Made by a program: the position numbers and the translations under genes | In this document: positions 22,686-34,400 of the stretch, piece after piece | Layout of the letters: every line of letters begins with the position of its first letter | How positions within the stretch are numbered: position 1 is the first letter of the stretch | The notes under the pieces: generated by a model | What the model was told of the DNA's origin: nothing | Database searches by the model: none | The model's input: only the letters and a program-made list of their open reading frames with translations | Assembly (NCBI GenBank): GCA_026936325.1 | Contig: JAPTHN010000075.1 | Span: 372,001 to 436,000, forward strand | Reading direction: 5' to 3' | DNA length: 64,000 nucleotides | From: Platynereis dumerilii | Taxonomy: Eukaryota; Annelida; Polychaeta; Phyllodocida; Nereididae

Positions 22686-23337
22686 TAGGGGAGAGTCCCC
22701 TCGATCGGACTGGTGCCTCGATCGGAACACTCTGATTGTGACAAAATTATTAAGCTTATGAACAGCTGTCCTGTCTTGATTGATTGCTTTTCAATCATTT
22801 GGAAATGGTCATGAATGTTTGACTTGAAAAATCATTAATATTTGAAGTTAAGGTAACATGTATAAAATGGTGGTGTCTGATCTAATATTGTCATTCAGGT
22901 CTCACACAGTCAGAATTCACGTACTGCTGGGAAATCCTTCAGGATCTGTTTCAGTGACCTCCAACTAATTGTCTCCCAAAACGAAAAAGAAAAATTCCTT
23001 TATATAAAAGATTTAGGGCACTGGCTTAAATTTTGCAAATGACAGATATTCCCTCGATTGGACGAGTGGAGTGTCCTCGATCGGACCACCTGATGAATGT
23101 ATGAATATTCATGATGCAGCCTGTAAATATGACTATTGGGGCTATTTGTGAAGCAAGAAACTCTAAAAACATAAAAATATAGTCAGTAGATCTCTTAAAT
23201 TAATTATAATAATTTAACTCCCATGTTAACACGCCCTCTACTGGCATTTTCTGGAACTACATCGAATACTCAAAAACTTCAAAATTGACATTTTCTGTTG
23301 TTTGAGGTTAGTTGAAATAATCAGAAACTGCTGTTTC

Positions 23338-24768
23338 CAGGGGCTCAACTACCATGGGGGCTGGCTAGGGCTGCCCTACGGGCCCCCACCCCTCAGGGGG
23401 CCCCCACCCCTCAAGGGAGGCCCCCACTCCCAAAGTGGGGTAAAAAAAATTAAAAGCAAAAAAAAAATTTATTAAATTTCATTGGGGGTCAATCATGGAT
23501 GAATTAGCATAAATTTCTGAAGAACTGACACATCAAATATAAGACAACTAAACCAAAAACTCTGAAGTGGGGCCTGGGGCCCTTTAAATTCTCTAATGTC
23601 AGTTTGATACAATCATAGAATATAATACATTATTGGTCCAAAAAATGTTGAATTCCTTTAAGGGCCCCCACAAATTAAAAGAAAATATAAGCTTTCTTTC
23701 AAAAGAAGGGACGCATCAAACAAAAATTGAAAGAGGTGGCCCAGTGGCTCAACTGCCTGAAAATGTTGGAATAGTTATGGGGCGACCCTGGAGTCTTTTA
23801 ACATGAATGAGGTGTTAGTGGGGGCCCTTTAAAGTAAGTCTGTAAGTCAGGAAGGCAGAATTATATATCTGAAAAAAGTTGGATTAGTTCGGGGACCAAC
23901 AGAATCTTTCACCATGAATGAGGTATTAGTGGAGCCCTTCAAAATAAGTCCAAAAGTTAGGCAGGCAGAATTATGTGTCTGAAAAATGTTGGAACAGTTC
24001 GGGGGCTGCCAGAGTCTTTCAGCATGAATGAGGTATCAGTGGAGGCCCTTCAAAGTAAGTCTAAAAGTGAGGCAGGCAGAATTATGCATCTGAAAACTAT
24101 AATATTGGAGTAGTTCAGGGGGACCCGGAGTCTTTCAGCATGAATGAGGTGCGACAAATTCAGGAAGGCAAAATTAGTATCTCAGAAAAATGTATTTCAG
24201 GGGCCCGAGAAGTTTGTGAATTGAATGAGGCAATATATAAATTCTTAGTCTATGTCAATTTGGTCTGTTACTACTTTGTAAGCTGTTATTACATGAATAA
24301 AATTTGAAGCGTGGCGTTGATCAGACATAATTGCAATTTGCAATGGGCACAATATCAAATTTATCAAACACAATAAGGGTGATGGAGTTTAAATTGGTGC
24401 TGTTTGAATGTAATTTTAATGTAATTGTAAAATGTAGCTACGAGTAGGTAAAGGTAGGAGGTGATTCACAGGCAGCCAAAAGGTGTGAAAGGGTAAAGTA
24501 GTGGCTGTTTCTTCCTTCCTGCTAGGGTAGCCGTACTTTATTTTGGGATGTACTGTACTTCTCAATCTATCCTGGTACCTAATTTCACATAAATCAGACA
24601 GACAATAGCCAATGATATATTTAGCTGAAACAAGAATATAAGATTTGTCCATTAAACCAACATAAATTTTCATCGATGATCAGCCCTACTAAATGACGTC
24701 CGATGGCGCCGGTAGGGGCCCCAGCCTTCCTGATCCTAGGGGCCCCACAACCTCTAGTTGAGCCCCTG
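23338..24768. mobile_element. hAT-type non-autonomous element nested in the TA-target element
   Basis: 1431 bp with inverted ends CAGGGGCTCAACTA and an exact 8-bp target duplication GCTGTTTC at 23330-23337 and 24769-24776, the hallmark of hAT transposons. The left end is rich in GGCCCCC runs. The interior has a tandem repeat of about 112 bp and a segment shared with the gene 1/2 3' flanks. It has no transposase frame. Confidence 0.85.
23757..24200. repeat. Tandem repeat, ~112-bp period, inside the hAT element
   Basis: About four imperfect units marked by GTCTTTCAGCATGAATGAGG; CATGAATGA falls at 23802, 23913, 24023 and 24139. Confidence 0.75.
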
Positions 24769-25050
24769 GCTGTTTCTGGACTGCTTAATAATGCAAATAG
24801 CTTGGATTATTTAAAACAATACTTTTTGGAGTGGTCCAGTCGAGGCAACTCGGTGGTCCAATCGAGGACACTAAGTTTTTGATTTGGGAATTTGTGTCCA
24901 TATCGATCAAGCTTTGTCCACAACACTGTAGCACAATATATTTCAACTCGATTTTCATCTTTTTGGCCACTTTTAAGCTTCATAGCACTAATACCCTTTC
25001 TACACTGAGCAGCTGAAGTTAGGTGTTCCGATCAAGGGGACTCTCCCCTA

Positions 25051-25590
25051 TGTTGCTTTTTGCCACATTGTTCTACATGTCAACAGCATTGTCACAATTC
25101 TAGTCAGTTGATTTATATGTGCCTTATACATGTGGGAAGATCTGCATTCAAATTATCAAACTCCTTGACATGTGGAAAAACAACGGTTATCAAATACATC
25201 TTTACTCTCTTAATTGGTAATCTACATAATTATTATTGGACTTTTCTACATAATCTGCCCTACAATTCACCATTTAAATTGGAATCACAATGAAAGTAAA
25301 CCTAGTAATACTTTTCCAGTAACAAAGGAGCCACTTAGAATCAGGAATATATGTGCTAAATGAAAACTATTTTCCCTTGCCACAAGTTGTGCGAGTGTGA
25401 GACTTTTTTTTAAGTAATTTTTCTAGGGCTGTTTGAGAAAATTTTCCATCTCTGTTTCCTTGATACTTAAAGGATGTTGTCGGATGGCCGAATCAATGTT
25501 CTCTCTTTTTAACTTCAAAAACAAAGTCAGAAATGCTTAAACTTGGGAACTCCAATTCAAAATTCAATATTACTGCTATCCAATCTCTTT
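25051..25590. other. Unit C intergenic DNA, no gene seen
   Basis: AT-rich; nothing recognised. Confidence 0.4.
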
Positions 25591-26060
25591 TAAATTAGAG
25601 CATCAAATTCCCTGACCCTGAAAATGGGGACATAGCCACTGAAACAAAGTTTCTAACTCGCATAGTATCCAAGATATGGCATAAAATAAGTTTTTAATGG
25701 CAGCCATCTTGAAAATTTAATATGGCTGCCATGTAATCTTGTACACTTAATGTGTCTGATTCCTTGACCCCAAAAATGAGTTCCTGCCACTGAAATGAAG
25801 TCTCTAACCCCTGTAGTTTCTGAGATATGTCAGAAAATTGATTTTTTTATGGTGGCCATCTTGAAAATCAATATGGCTGCCATCATAGCACTTTCAAAGT
25901 ACTTTATATGAGTTCTGGGTGTGATATGAAAGGGATTGCCACTGAAATCATCTCCCTAGCTATCATAGTTCCTGAGATATTGATGAAAATAGGTTCAGAA
26001 TGGCGGCCATTTTGAAATCCAAGATGGCGGAGGGAACAACACAAACCTCAAGATGGCTCC
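25591..26060. repeat. Tandem repeat, ~150-bp period, with TGGCNGCCAT palindromes
   Basis: Three units, each with the pair TGGCNGCCATCTTGAAAAT and ATGGCTGCC about 25 bp apart (near 25698, 25850 and 26000), together with GCCACTGAAA and CTGAGATAT blocks. Confidence 0.65.
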
Positions 26061-26370
26061 CGGCCTAAAATGATAGAGTAGGTCCTTCTGAACATTTGTG
26101 CCAAGTTTCATGCTTTCCTCACTCTGCGAGCGATTCTTACACTATGTTGCACCCATCGCCTTGACTATAGTAGTATATAAATGTTGTCGGAACTTTCCTT
26201 TTCAGTTTTTCCCTATTTATTTTGGCAAAGATCTAGGTTTTTTTAAGGTTTTTTAATTGATAATGTCTTAAAAGTTAGTTGAAGTCAGTTGAAAATGTTG
26301 TTTTCAATGACATCCCTACTGTGAATTACTTAATATATTGCTCTTTTTTATTTAAGAAATCATGAATAGA

Positions 26371-26467
26371 TAAAAAAATCCATGTTGGTTTTTTGCATTG
26401 AAATTTGGTTTTTCAAAAAACCATTTTGAATCTAAAAAACCAATTTTGTCTGAAATTTTTTAGAGTG
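26371..26467. mobile_element. Half copy of the palindromic MITE
   Basis: Only the right arm (AAATCCATGTTGG through GAAATTTTTTAGAGTG) is present, after a stretch homologous to unit A (TGTGAATTACTTAATATA). Either deletion or partial insertion. Confidence 0.75.
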
Positions 26468-27911
26468 CACCAAATTTAATCCATGTAAATGCAACAGTGA
26501 CTGAATCTTGGCCCGAAAACGAAAAAGATTGTTTTATATAAAAAAAATTTCTCAATATTTCAGAAAGTATGGAATATTCATCAATCAGACCGCCAAAAGG
26601 CACAACTATAGACCATCTCGGCTATATATGTAACAAATTTCATCTATGCACAAACAAAAAATACATTTAAAAAAGTTTTATTATATTTTTTCTCAATATT
26701 TCAGAAAGTAGGCCTATGGAATTATATTCATCAATCAGACCGTCAAAAGGTACCTTTTCATCCATGTACATCATGCAATAGGAGCGGATGGACAACATTT
26801 TACCTGAGTGATTACAATACCTTTTTTGAGCTTCATTCACTATGGTAAAAATAAGGTTTTGCATTCCTTTCACTGGGTTTTATACTTGTTTTATATTTAT
26901 GGTCAAATTTCTACTGAACACAGATTGAAACCACAGGGCATAAAAAAGTTTGATACCTTTAGTTCTCCTGACTGATGTTATCAGTACAGCATCTCAGAAT
27001 GAATGCAAAAGCTCTAAAGAACGATAGTAACATTGACCTATTTGAACGTAATATCGATAAGCAGTCTTAATTGTTGCAACCTAATATTACACTGGTGACA
27101 TGGGCAGATGGTTGCAACAGCTCACTATAAAAATCGACGTTCATTATGTATTAAAAAAAGGATCAATGGTTAATGAATAGGCCTTCAACCCCTGTCATTA
27201 TTGATTGACTCTAAATAAATACAGTATCCAACAGAAATTAGTACACACCATGGTAAAGGTTCAACATTAATAATATATTACATCATCTTATTAATGTAGG
27301 TATAAGGTGTTGCAGAGGCATTTAAAAACCCCAATCATATATAATGATGCATAGTTTTAAAAACAATATAGAAAGATTAAAGACAGAAAAAAAGAAAATT
27401 ATTGGCCTGAAGCTGGGGAATCCGACCATATATATAATGACATCACAGCATGTACTATTTTTACATGCATTGCAGTGTCGGAGAATAGGAATGCAAGCTG
27501 TGACACTGAGTTAAGATGTGACATCACAGTTCAACAGCATGAAAAGAATTTGAGATTCTGTGTTAATATAACAAAGCCTATAACAGAACATCGCATGGAA
27601 TTCTAATGGCTTTCGTAAGTCACTTTTGTCTAACAAATCGCTATGAAAGTAACAATTGAAGAATGGGATTGTTATTATTATATGGTTATGTAACACATCT
27701 AGATTTGTCATGTCTTCAATTTTCTTTTGTATTTTCAGAACCCCCTCTCAAGTCTCATGGTAATTACTTAGAGAGGTTTTTTTAAAAGGAAATCATAAAG
27801 AGATTGAGCTAGACTGAGAGGAAATAAATGGCTCGATGAAGAACATAAGGAAAAGCGTCTTGAAGAAATTAATTATTATTGTAAAATTCAGGACTGACTC
27901 CCAGTCAGACT
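26468..27911. other. 3' flank of gene 3
   Basis: No gene seen. A short direct duplication (CTCAATATTTCAGAAAGTA and CATCAATCAGACCG) occurs at about 26550-26600 and 26690-26755. From about 27770 the sequence is homologous to the last 140 bp before the gene 1 stop. Confidence 0.45.
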
Positions 27912-28459
27912 TCACATTGTCCAAAGCCACCACATGAACTGTTGAGTTTTCCGAACCGCCCAGAACCTCAGGTCATCAACATGCACTTTCATACAGTTTC
28001 CAGTGCCTTTGCAACCCAGCTGGAAAGCCTTGGCAGTTGGAACGTGCTCGCGTATGTGTTCTACTCTATATGCCTGCTTGCAACCATCATAGTACGCTTC
28101 AATCCCATATCTCTCGCTGTAGACAATGCCAAGGTGGTGCCACTGGTCTAGGATGACTGTCGGATAGTCCACTAGCCTTTGATCATGTGTGCCATTGCCG
28201 ATTTGAGTTTTTAGTTTTAGCCCACCAGTAACTCTCTGGCAAAATATGGTAAGAGACATAGAATACAACATAAAAGGCCAATTATGTGATTGAGCAGGTG
28301 CTTTGAACCATATTGCGAATGTTGCTCCACCAGGGCAATCAAAGATTTTCCCAAGACAGTCAGTTTCGTGGGTTCCCAAGTCAATGATGTTGTCGTCGAA
28401 TGTTCCAACGTTAGGAATGTAGATTGAAGAGCCAATCCTTCCTCCTGTCAAATACGGAC
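27912..28459 (-). CDS. Gene 3 exon 3: LamG domain and stop
   Basis: 548-bp terminal exon. Acceptor CTTTTTCCAG/GTCCGTATTTG; ends FMWWLWTM-TGA. Confidence 0.9.
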
Positions 28460-31400
28460 CTGGAAAAAGAAGGTCGGATTTTTTACTACTTTCTACAGAA
28501 CAGGTCTTCATGGTACTGAATGATGCTACAGACAGAAACTTTACGGTAGAATGCATAAGCATGGGTCAGAAGTGGTTCAGTATATCACTGTGCTGTATGT
28601 ACAAGGTGTAAAGCATGATGTGATCAGACATTTCTGAGTCTAGGCTCATAAGTCTAACATGTCTGATTGACAATAGATACAGTGGGGAAAATAAGTATTT
28701 GACCCCCTACCATATTTTCTGGTTTGGGCACTTACGCTTGCTCCAAAACTTTGAAATTTCTCAAGTAGATCTGGTCCAACATCAGAAGACAGATAATGCA
28801 CAAATATTTAGTGAAAGAAGTATTTTGTAATACATGTGCATAAGAATCCCAATGATTTTTGACTGACACTGGTTTGGTCTTGGTAAACATACCCTATGTA
28901 ATAATCTAGGGATGAACATTTCAATAATTGATGACATTGTGTGCAGGTAAAGGAAATAATCAAAACTGGAACATGCTGGTCTGATGTGCCACATTAATCT
29001 CACCTATACCGGGGTGAGTGTGAAAATCATTTTAGAAAGTCCTAGACTAACCAATGATGATTGAGCGAAAGCATGACCAGTGCAATGTGTCGCAGTAAGT
29101 CAAGGTAATGCAGTGCTGTAGTAGTGCCTCTGTTGCAGAAGAACAATGGCAAAGCTTTGTTTAGAATTCCCCCATATCATCAGCAAAATAATTCCACATG
29201 ATTAATTGTAAATTCTAAACAAGCTTTTGCATGATTCTTCTGCAACAGAGGCACTATGGCCGCACTGCATCATCTCAGTATATTGCGACACATTGTACTT
29301 GTCATTTCCTCTTATTGGTAGAGTTCCAGTCTGCTTTCATAGCTTTTGCTAAATCATCGTTGGCTAGTCTAAGACTTTCTAAAATGCTTCTTGCACTCAT
29401 AGACTCATGTGTAGGTGAAATTGTACTGGCACTGTAGATTGGCATCCTTTGTTTACTTACACATGGTGTCATCAATTATTGAAATGTTCACCCCTAGATC
29501 ATTAGATAGGGTCTGTTTGTCAGTCAAAAATCAAGTCTTTAAAGCTTTGGGATATTTTTTTTTTCAATTATAGGAGATGTTATTGAGGGCATAAAAAGCT
29601 AAATGAAATATTATATGGGGAAAACAATTGGAATAGGCTTTGAATGCAATAATATCAGTTATTATAGTTTTCCAAATGTTTCTTTTGTAAAAATCTGGTA
29701 ATAGTCCCTTTGCTAATGAAGGGGTCAAATACTTATTTTGGGATTCTTATGCAAGTATCTTACATAATGCTTCTTCACTGAATATTTGTACATTAACTGT
29801 CTTCTAATGTTGGACCAGATCAACCTGAGAAACTTCAGAGTTTTGGAGCAAGCGCAAGTGCCCAAACCAGAAAATTTGGTTGGGGGTCTATTACTTATTT
29901 TCCTCACTGTAGATTGGCACCATTAAACAGGGTTACACATTTTCGTTTTGCTTTTATCAGGATACTTCCAATTTATTTGAAAATGTCATAATTTTCTAGT
30001 AAAAATGGTATCATTGAGGCAGGTCATTGAAATTTGTTTCTACTGCGCCTGCAAGTTGAGATATATACACTGTATCATCAAACATCCAATGCTTAACATC
30101 AAGATGATTGAGAAGATGATGAATGGTCGGAAATTGTCAATAGGTAAGAACCGAAGATAAATATTTCATGATGTCACGAAAGCAATATCATTAAAATCAA
30201 TGATGAAAATACCCAAACTTGTCGTGAGTGACTATTGATTCACTCAGATGCACTTACACATTAATACACTCTAAAAAATGTCGAGACAAAATTGGTTTTT
30301 TAGATTCAAAATGGATTTTTGAAAAACCAAATTTCAATGCAAAAAACCAACATGGATTTTTTTTTTAAATCTCAATGCAAAAAACCAACATGGATTTTTA
30401 AAAAAAATCCTGATTGGTTTTTTGCATTGAAATTTGGTTGTTCGAAAAACCATTTTGAATCTAAAAAACCAATTTTGTCTGAAATTTTTTAGAGTGTAGT
30501 TGCCTATTAGATTTGACGAACAGTATCCCCAGTAAATGAGTACACCCTGGCGACATATTTACTTATTTGCTAAAAAGTCAGGATCTAATGTAAGCAATCC
30601 AACTTAACCAACATCTGATATCCCTTAGACCTAAGAAAATTTGTATGTAAAATTTCAATGATGCAGACTTACTTATTTGTAAACTATGAGTGTTCGAAAA
30701 TAACTGTGCTGCAAAATAAGTGAGTACACCCAATGTAAAATACACATGGGAGTGATCTTAAAATTGGCAGGTTTTACATGTTGACATTCCAGAATTTTTT
30801 TACAAAGCATGTCATTATAAATTAGATCACATTATCGTAATGTTACATAAAAATCAGGAAATTCCAATTATTAAATGGCCACTGTTGATGCCATGGACCG
30901 GCAATAATTTTCAGAGATTGTCATCCCAAGTCAGCTATGCTATTTCAATGGAGAGAGAGATTCTTTTGCATCAGAATATGTTGCACCATCTGCCACTCGT
31001 AATGTGCCGGTACAAATTGGTTGTCCTATGTCATAAACTTAGTTGATGTGATGTAATTTACATTGAAAATGCCATTTTCCAAAATAAAATTTTTTTATGC
31101 CACTCCTATGTCTGTTTTGCATTGGATGTACTATTCAGTGGCACTTTAGCCTTCTAACACTTGTAAGTTACAAATGATTGATGGCATATTCTTCAAAGTT
31201 TACATGGACATTCCATTAGGTCCAGGCTATATCATGGATTTGGTGGATTATTTCACTTGAGTGTGGAGATCTGAGCAAATTAGTCCAGGAGTCGCAGGGG
31301 TGTAATCATTTACTGGGGATAGTGTATAAAAAGTCAACAGAATAATGAATAATGATGTAGGCCTGTACAATATATATACTTTCCTGCTTTTGTGCATAAT

Positions 31401-34400
31401 AATTATTTATTAAGAAATACCCAAAAATAGATCAGATTCAAAATCGAGCAATTAGGGCATATTTGGGGGTTCATAAATTTGCACCTATTGTTGGTATTCA
31501 GGGTGATATGGGATGGACCAGTAGTTTAGTCAGAAGACAATCAAGTATGGTGAGACACTGGAACCACCTGTTGAAATTAGATCAAAATAGAATTACAAAA
31601 AAGATTTTTATGTGGGACAGGGAACAGACCTCCTATGGATGGGCGTCGGATATAAGGGCATTATTCGAACTTATTGGTAGACAAGACGTATATGATAGAA
31701 TGATTGCCCTGTCACCTGAAGTTGCATGGGCTAGTCTATTTGAGAAAGAATGTGAACGCTGGGTAATTTCTGTGCAGAATACGCCAAAGCTCAGAAGTTA
31801 TGAAATTTTTAAAAGGCAGTTAAGAGTCAAAGAATATGCCCATTTACGTAATGGGAAGCAGCGCTCTCTACTGTCCCAACTGAGACTAGGTATCCTCCCC
31901 CTTGAAATAGAAACAGGTAGGTGGAAGAGTATTGATAAACAAAACAGATTATGTAAATTATGTTCCGATGACCAGGTTGAAAATGAATACCATTTCCTCT
32001 TTGGATGCCCTTTCTACTCTGTTCTTAGGTGTAATTATTTTAGTAACATCAATACCACCTTTGATGAAATGCTTACGATGAATGCTCAGGAAAAATGGGA
32101 ACTTGTAATGCGCCCAGATTATATTAGCCATACTGCTAAATTTATATCTTTATACTGTATGAAAGAAGGAAGTCTGCCTTGTTTGTATGAATGTTTCAAA
32201 ACCCATGTTCTCTTTTGTTTTACAAACATTAGTATCAATTATTTGTCTCGGTCTGAATGTGTTGAAGAGTGAAATTAGTTTTTGTTTATCGCTGTAAGTA
32301 ATCCAAGTTAAGCTGAACGACATTTCTTATATTTTCATCCTTTTCATTAAAATTTTTATATTAATTTTTCTTTGAATGAACATATGTATATATATATGAA
32401 TTATATAAAATCCCTTGATGTTACTAACTTTTCATAAATAATTATTGTTGGCGCGCCACTCATAACAGTAAAATATGATACTAAAGTGACTTGTAAGCCA
32501 AGTGGGCTGGATGCGGATGTAGATAATTCAATTTAAATTTTAGAATTTTTGATATTGTATTTTCTTAAATTATCCACTGTACGCATATGTCACTTAAAAA
32601 AACATCTAACAATATTAAGGCTTTACATCCTGTATATTTCTCCTACACTCAAAAGGTTCTTGATGGTATATATAAAGAACTCATAGCCGAAAAAGGTTCT
32701 ACATTTTTTTAAGGGTTCAACTTAATTGAAAAGGTTCAATACTTGGTGGGAAGGCCCTTTGATCTGACTGAACACAGTCTGCTGTACAAGCCGGCAAGCG
32801 AGCGAGGCTGCAGACTGACATAATTCATGTCGAAATGGGTATCGAATTGGTAACTGGGCAGCAAGACTGTTGTCTTTCAAGTCCGCGCTGCTGCCTATCA
32901 GGTCCTCGCTCAGTAGAACTCAGCAGAACTGTTGGGCTGCTACAGAAATTCATATGAGCCAGAACGTGCAATAGAGCACCGGCAGTGAAATGTTGTAGCC
33001 TGTCCTATGATAGGATCCTTTCCCTCTGACTCCACCAGAGCTCCACTTATGCAAATCAGCTACTGCATCAGAAATCTTTCGCCCCTAAAATGTTATGCCA
33101 GATGGCAGCACCGTCAAACACAAATGTTTTCCGCGCCCCTGCCTCTCTGTCTACAATGTGTAGCATGCTCTTCACTGTCTCTTTTCTATTGTAATGCCAT
33201 CTCAATCTAATACATATTCAGTACTTGACTAACAACTTTTCATCAACATGCCATCAAAAACTCCATTCACCTGTTTATTCTGTTGCTCCCAACTTGGTTC
33301 CATTATAGGAGTTCAGTGCAGTTGGATTATCTAAAAGTTGTTTTTCTTTGCTGTTGGATTGTTGGAACCTTTTTAAAAATTGAGTAATGAACCTTATGGG
33401 GTTCCTTATCTGTACCAGCTTATAGAACCCTTGAAGGTTCCATACAAAACCTTTTTGTTAAGAGTGAAGCTCTTGCTCTGGAGATTGCAATTGCACCAGT
33501 TTTAGAGATTGTTTGAAATTGTTTTTCCATGCTAAGACACCATGTTATAAAATCACCTGACCAATGGCAGGAACTGTTTTCTATATTATTTACATGTATA
33601 TATTAACAGCAGGAGGCTGCAGTGGAACTGTTTCCGTCCAGATCTTGGCAGATTTTCTTTACAGGTAGTTGCCCTTGGATTCTGACAATTCTTTTTCTGT
33701 CAGTTGCTGTCAGTTTGGCTTCACGTTCTCCTAAACCAGATACACTCTAAAAAATTTCAGACAAATTGGTTTTTTAGATTCAAAATGGTTTTTTGAAAAA
33801 CCAAATTTCAATGCAAAAAAACCTACTAGGATTCTTTTTTAAATCCATGTTGGTTTTGCATTGAAATTTGGTTTTTCAAAAAACCATTTTGAATCTAAAA
33901 AACCAATTTTGTCCGGACATTTTTTAGAGTGTATAGTCCCATGCATTGCTGGCCGATAGGCTACCGTGCAATGCAGTTCTTTGGAGCTACATGTTCTCAG
34001 GATGCAAAGCACCAATTTTCCCTTCACCCATCCAAATCTTATTAATCTCTCCTTACCTGGCGTTCCAGATACACTGACATTGGTCCCAAAAGCTGAGCTG
34101 GCGCCAACTGAATCCATTGAGACGTGAACCAACAAATCTGAAATTTCATAAGAAAAATAAATAGATACAGATATCAAGTAAAATGAGTACATGCTAAGGG
34201 GGCGACTATTCAATTTCCAGGGGGCATGGAGTTTTCCTTGGTGGGAAATTATTTATTTCATGTTAACGGCTGCCACAATTGTTTATTTCAAACTTGGGAA
34301 GTCCCCGATTATTCATTCCAAAATCAAGCAACACCTTCTTAAGAAATACCCCCACCAGACATTATTCGAGACTGTCCAGAAAGAATTGATCTAAACGGTT

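Larger units (their letters stand above)
22688..25048. mobile_element. Non-autonomous TA-target DNA transposon with nested hAT
   Basis: The ends are inverted repeats, GGGGAGAGTCCCCTCGATCG on the left and the complement of GGGGAGAGTCCCCTTGATCG on the right. TA flanks both sides (22686-22687 and 25049-25050). About 920 bp belong to the element itself; the rest is the nested insertion 23338-24768. Variants of TCGATCGGAC recur near both ends (22700, 22718, 23048, 23080 and, inverted, about 24837, 24860, 25026), like subterminal transposase-binding repeats. No transposase is present. Confidence 0.8.
28460..34056 (-). other. Gene 3 intron 2
   Basis: 5597 bp, homologous at intervals to intron 2 of genes 1 and 2 but interrupted by a 1.23-kb foldback element, two palindromic MITEs, a TA-target element, a LINE fragment and a possible further MITE. 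Confidence 0.75.

Noticed and set aside
30840-31046. 68-residue frame inside a TA-target element as a transposase remnant
   Set aside because: No helix-turn-helix or DDE-like motif and far too short.
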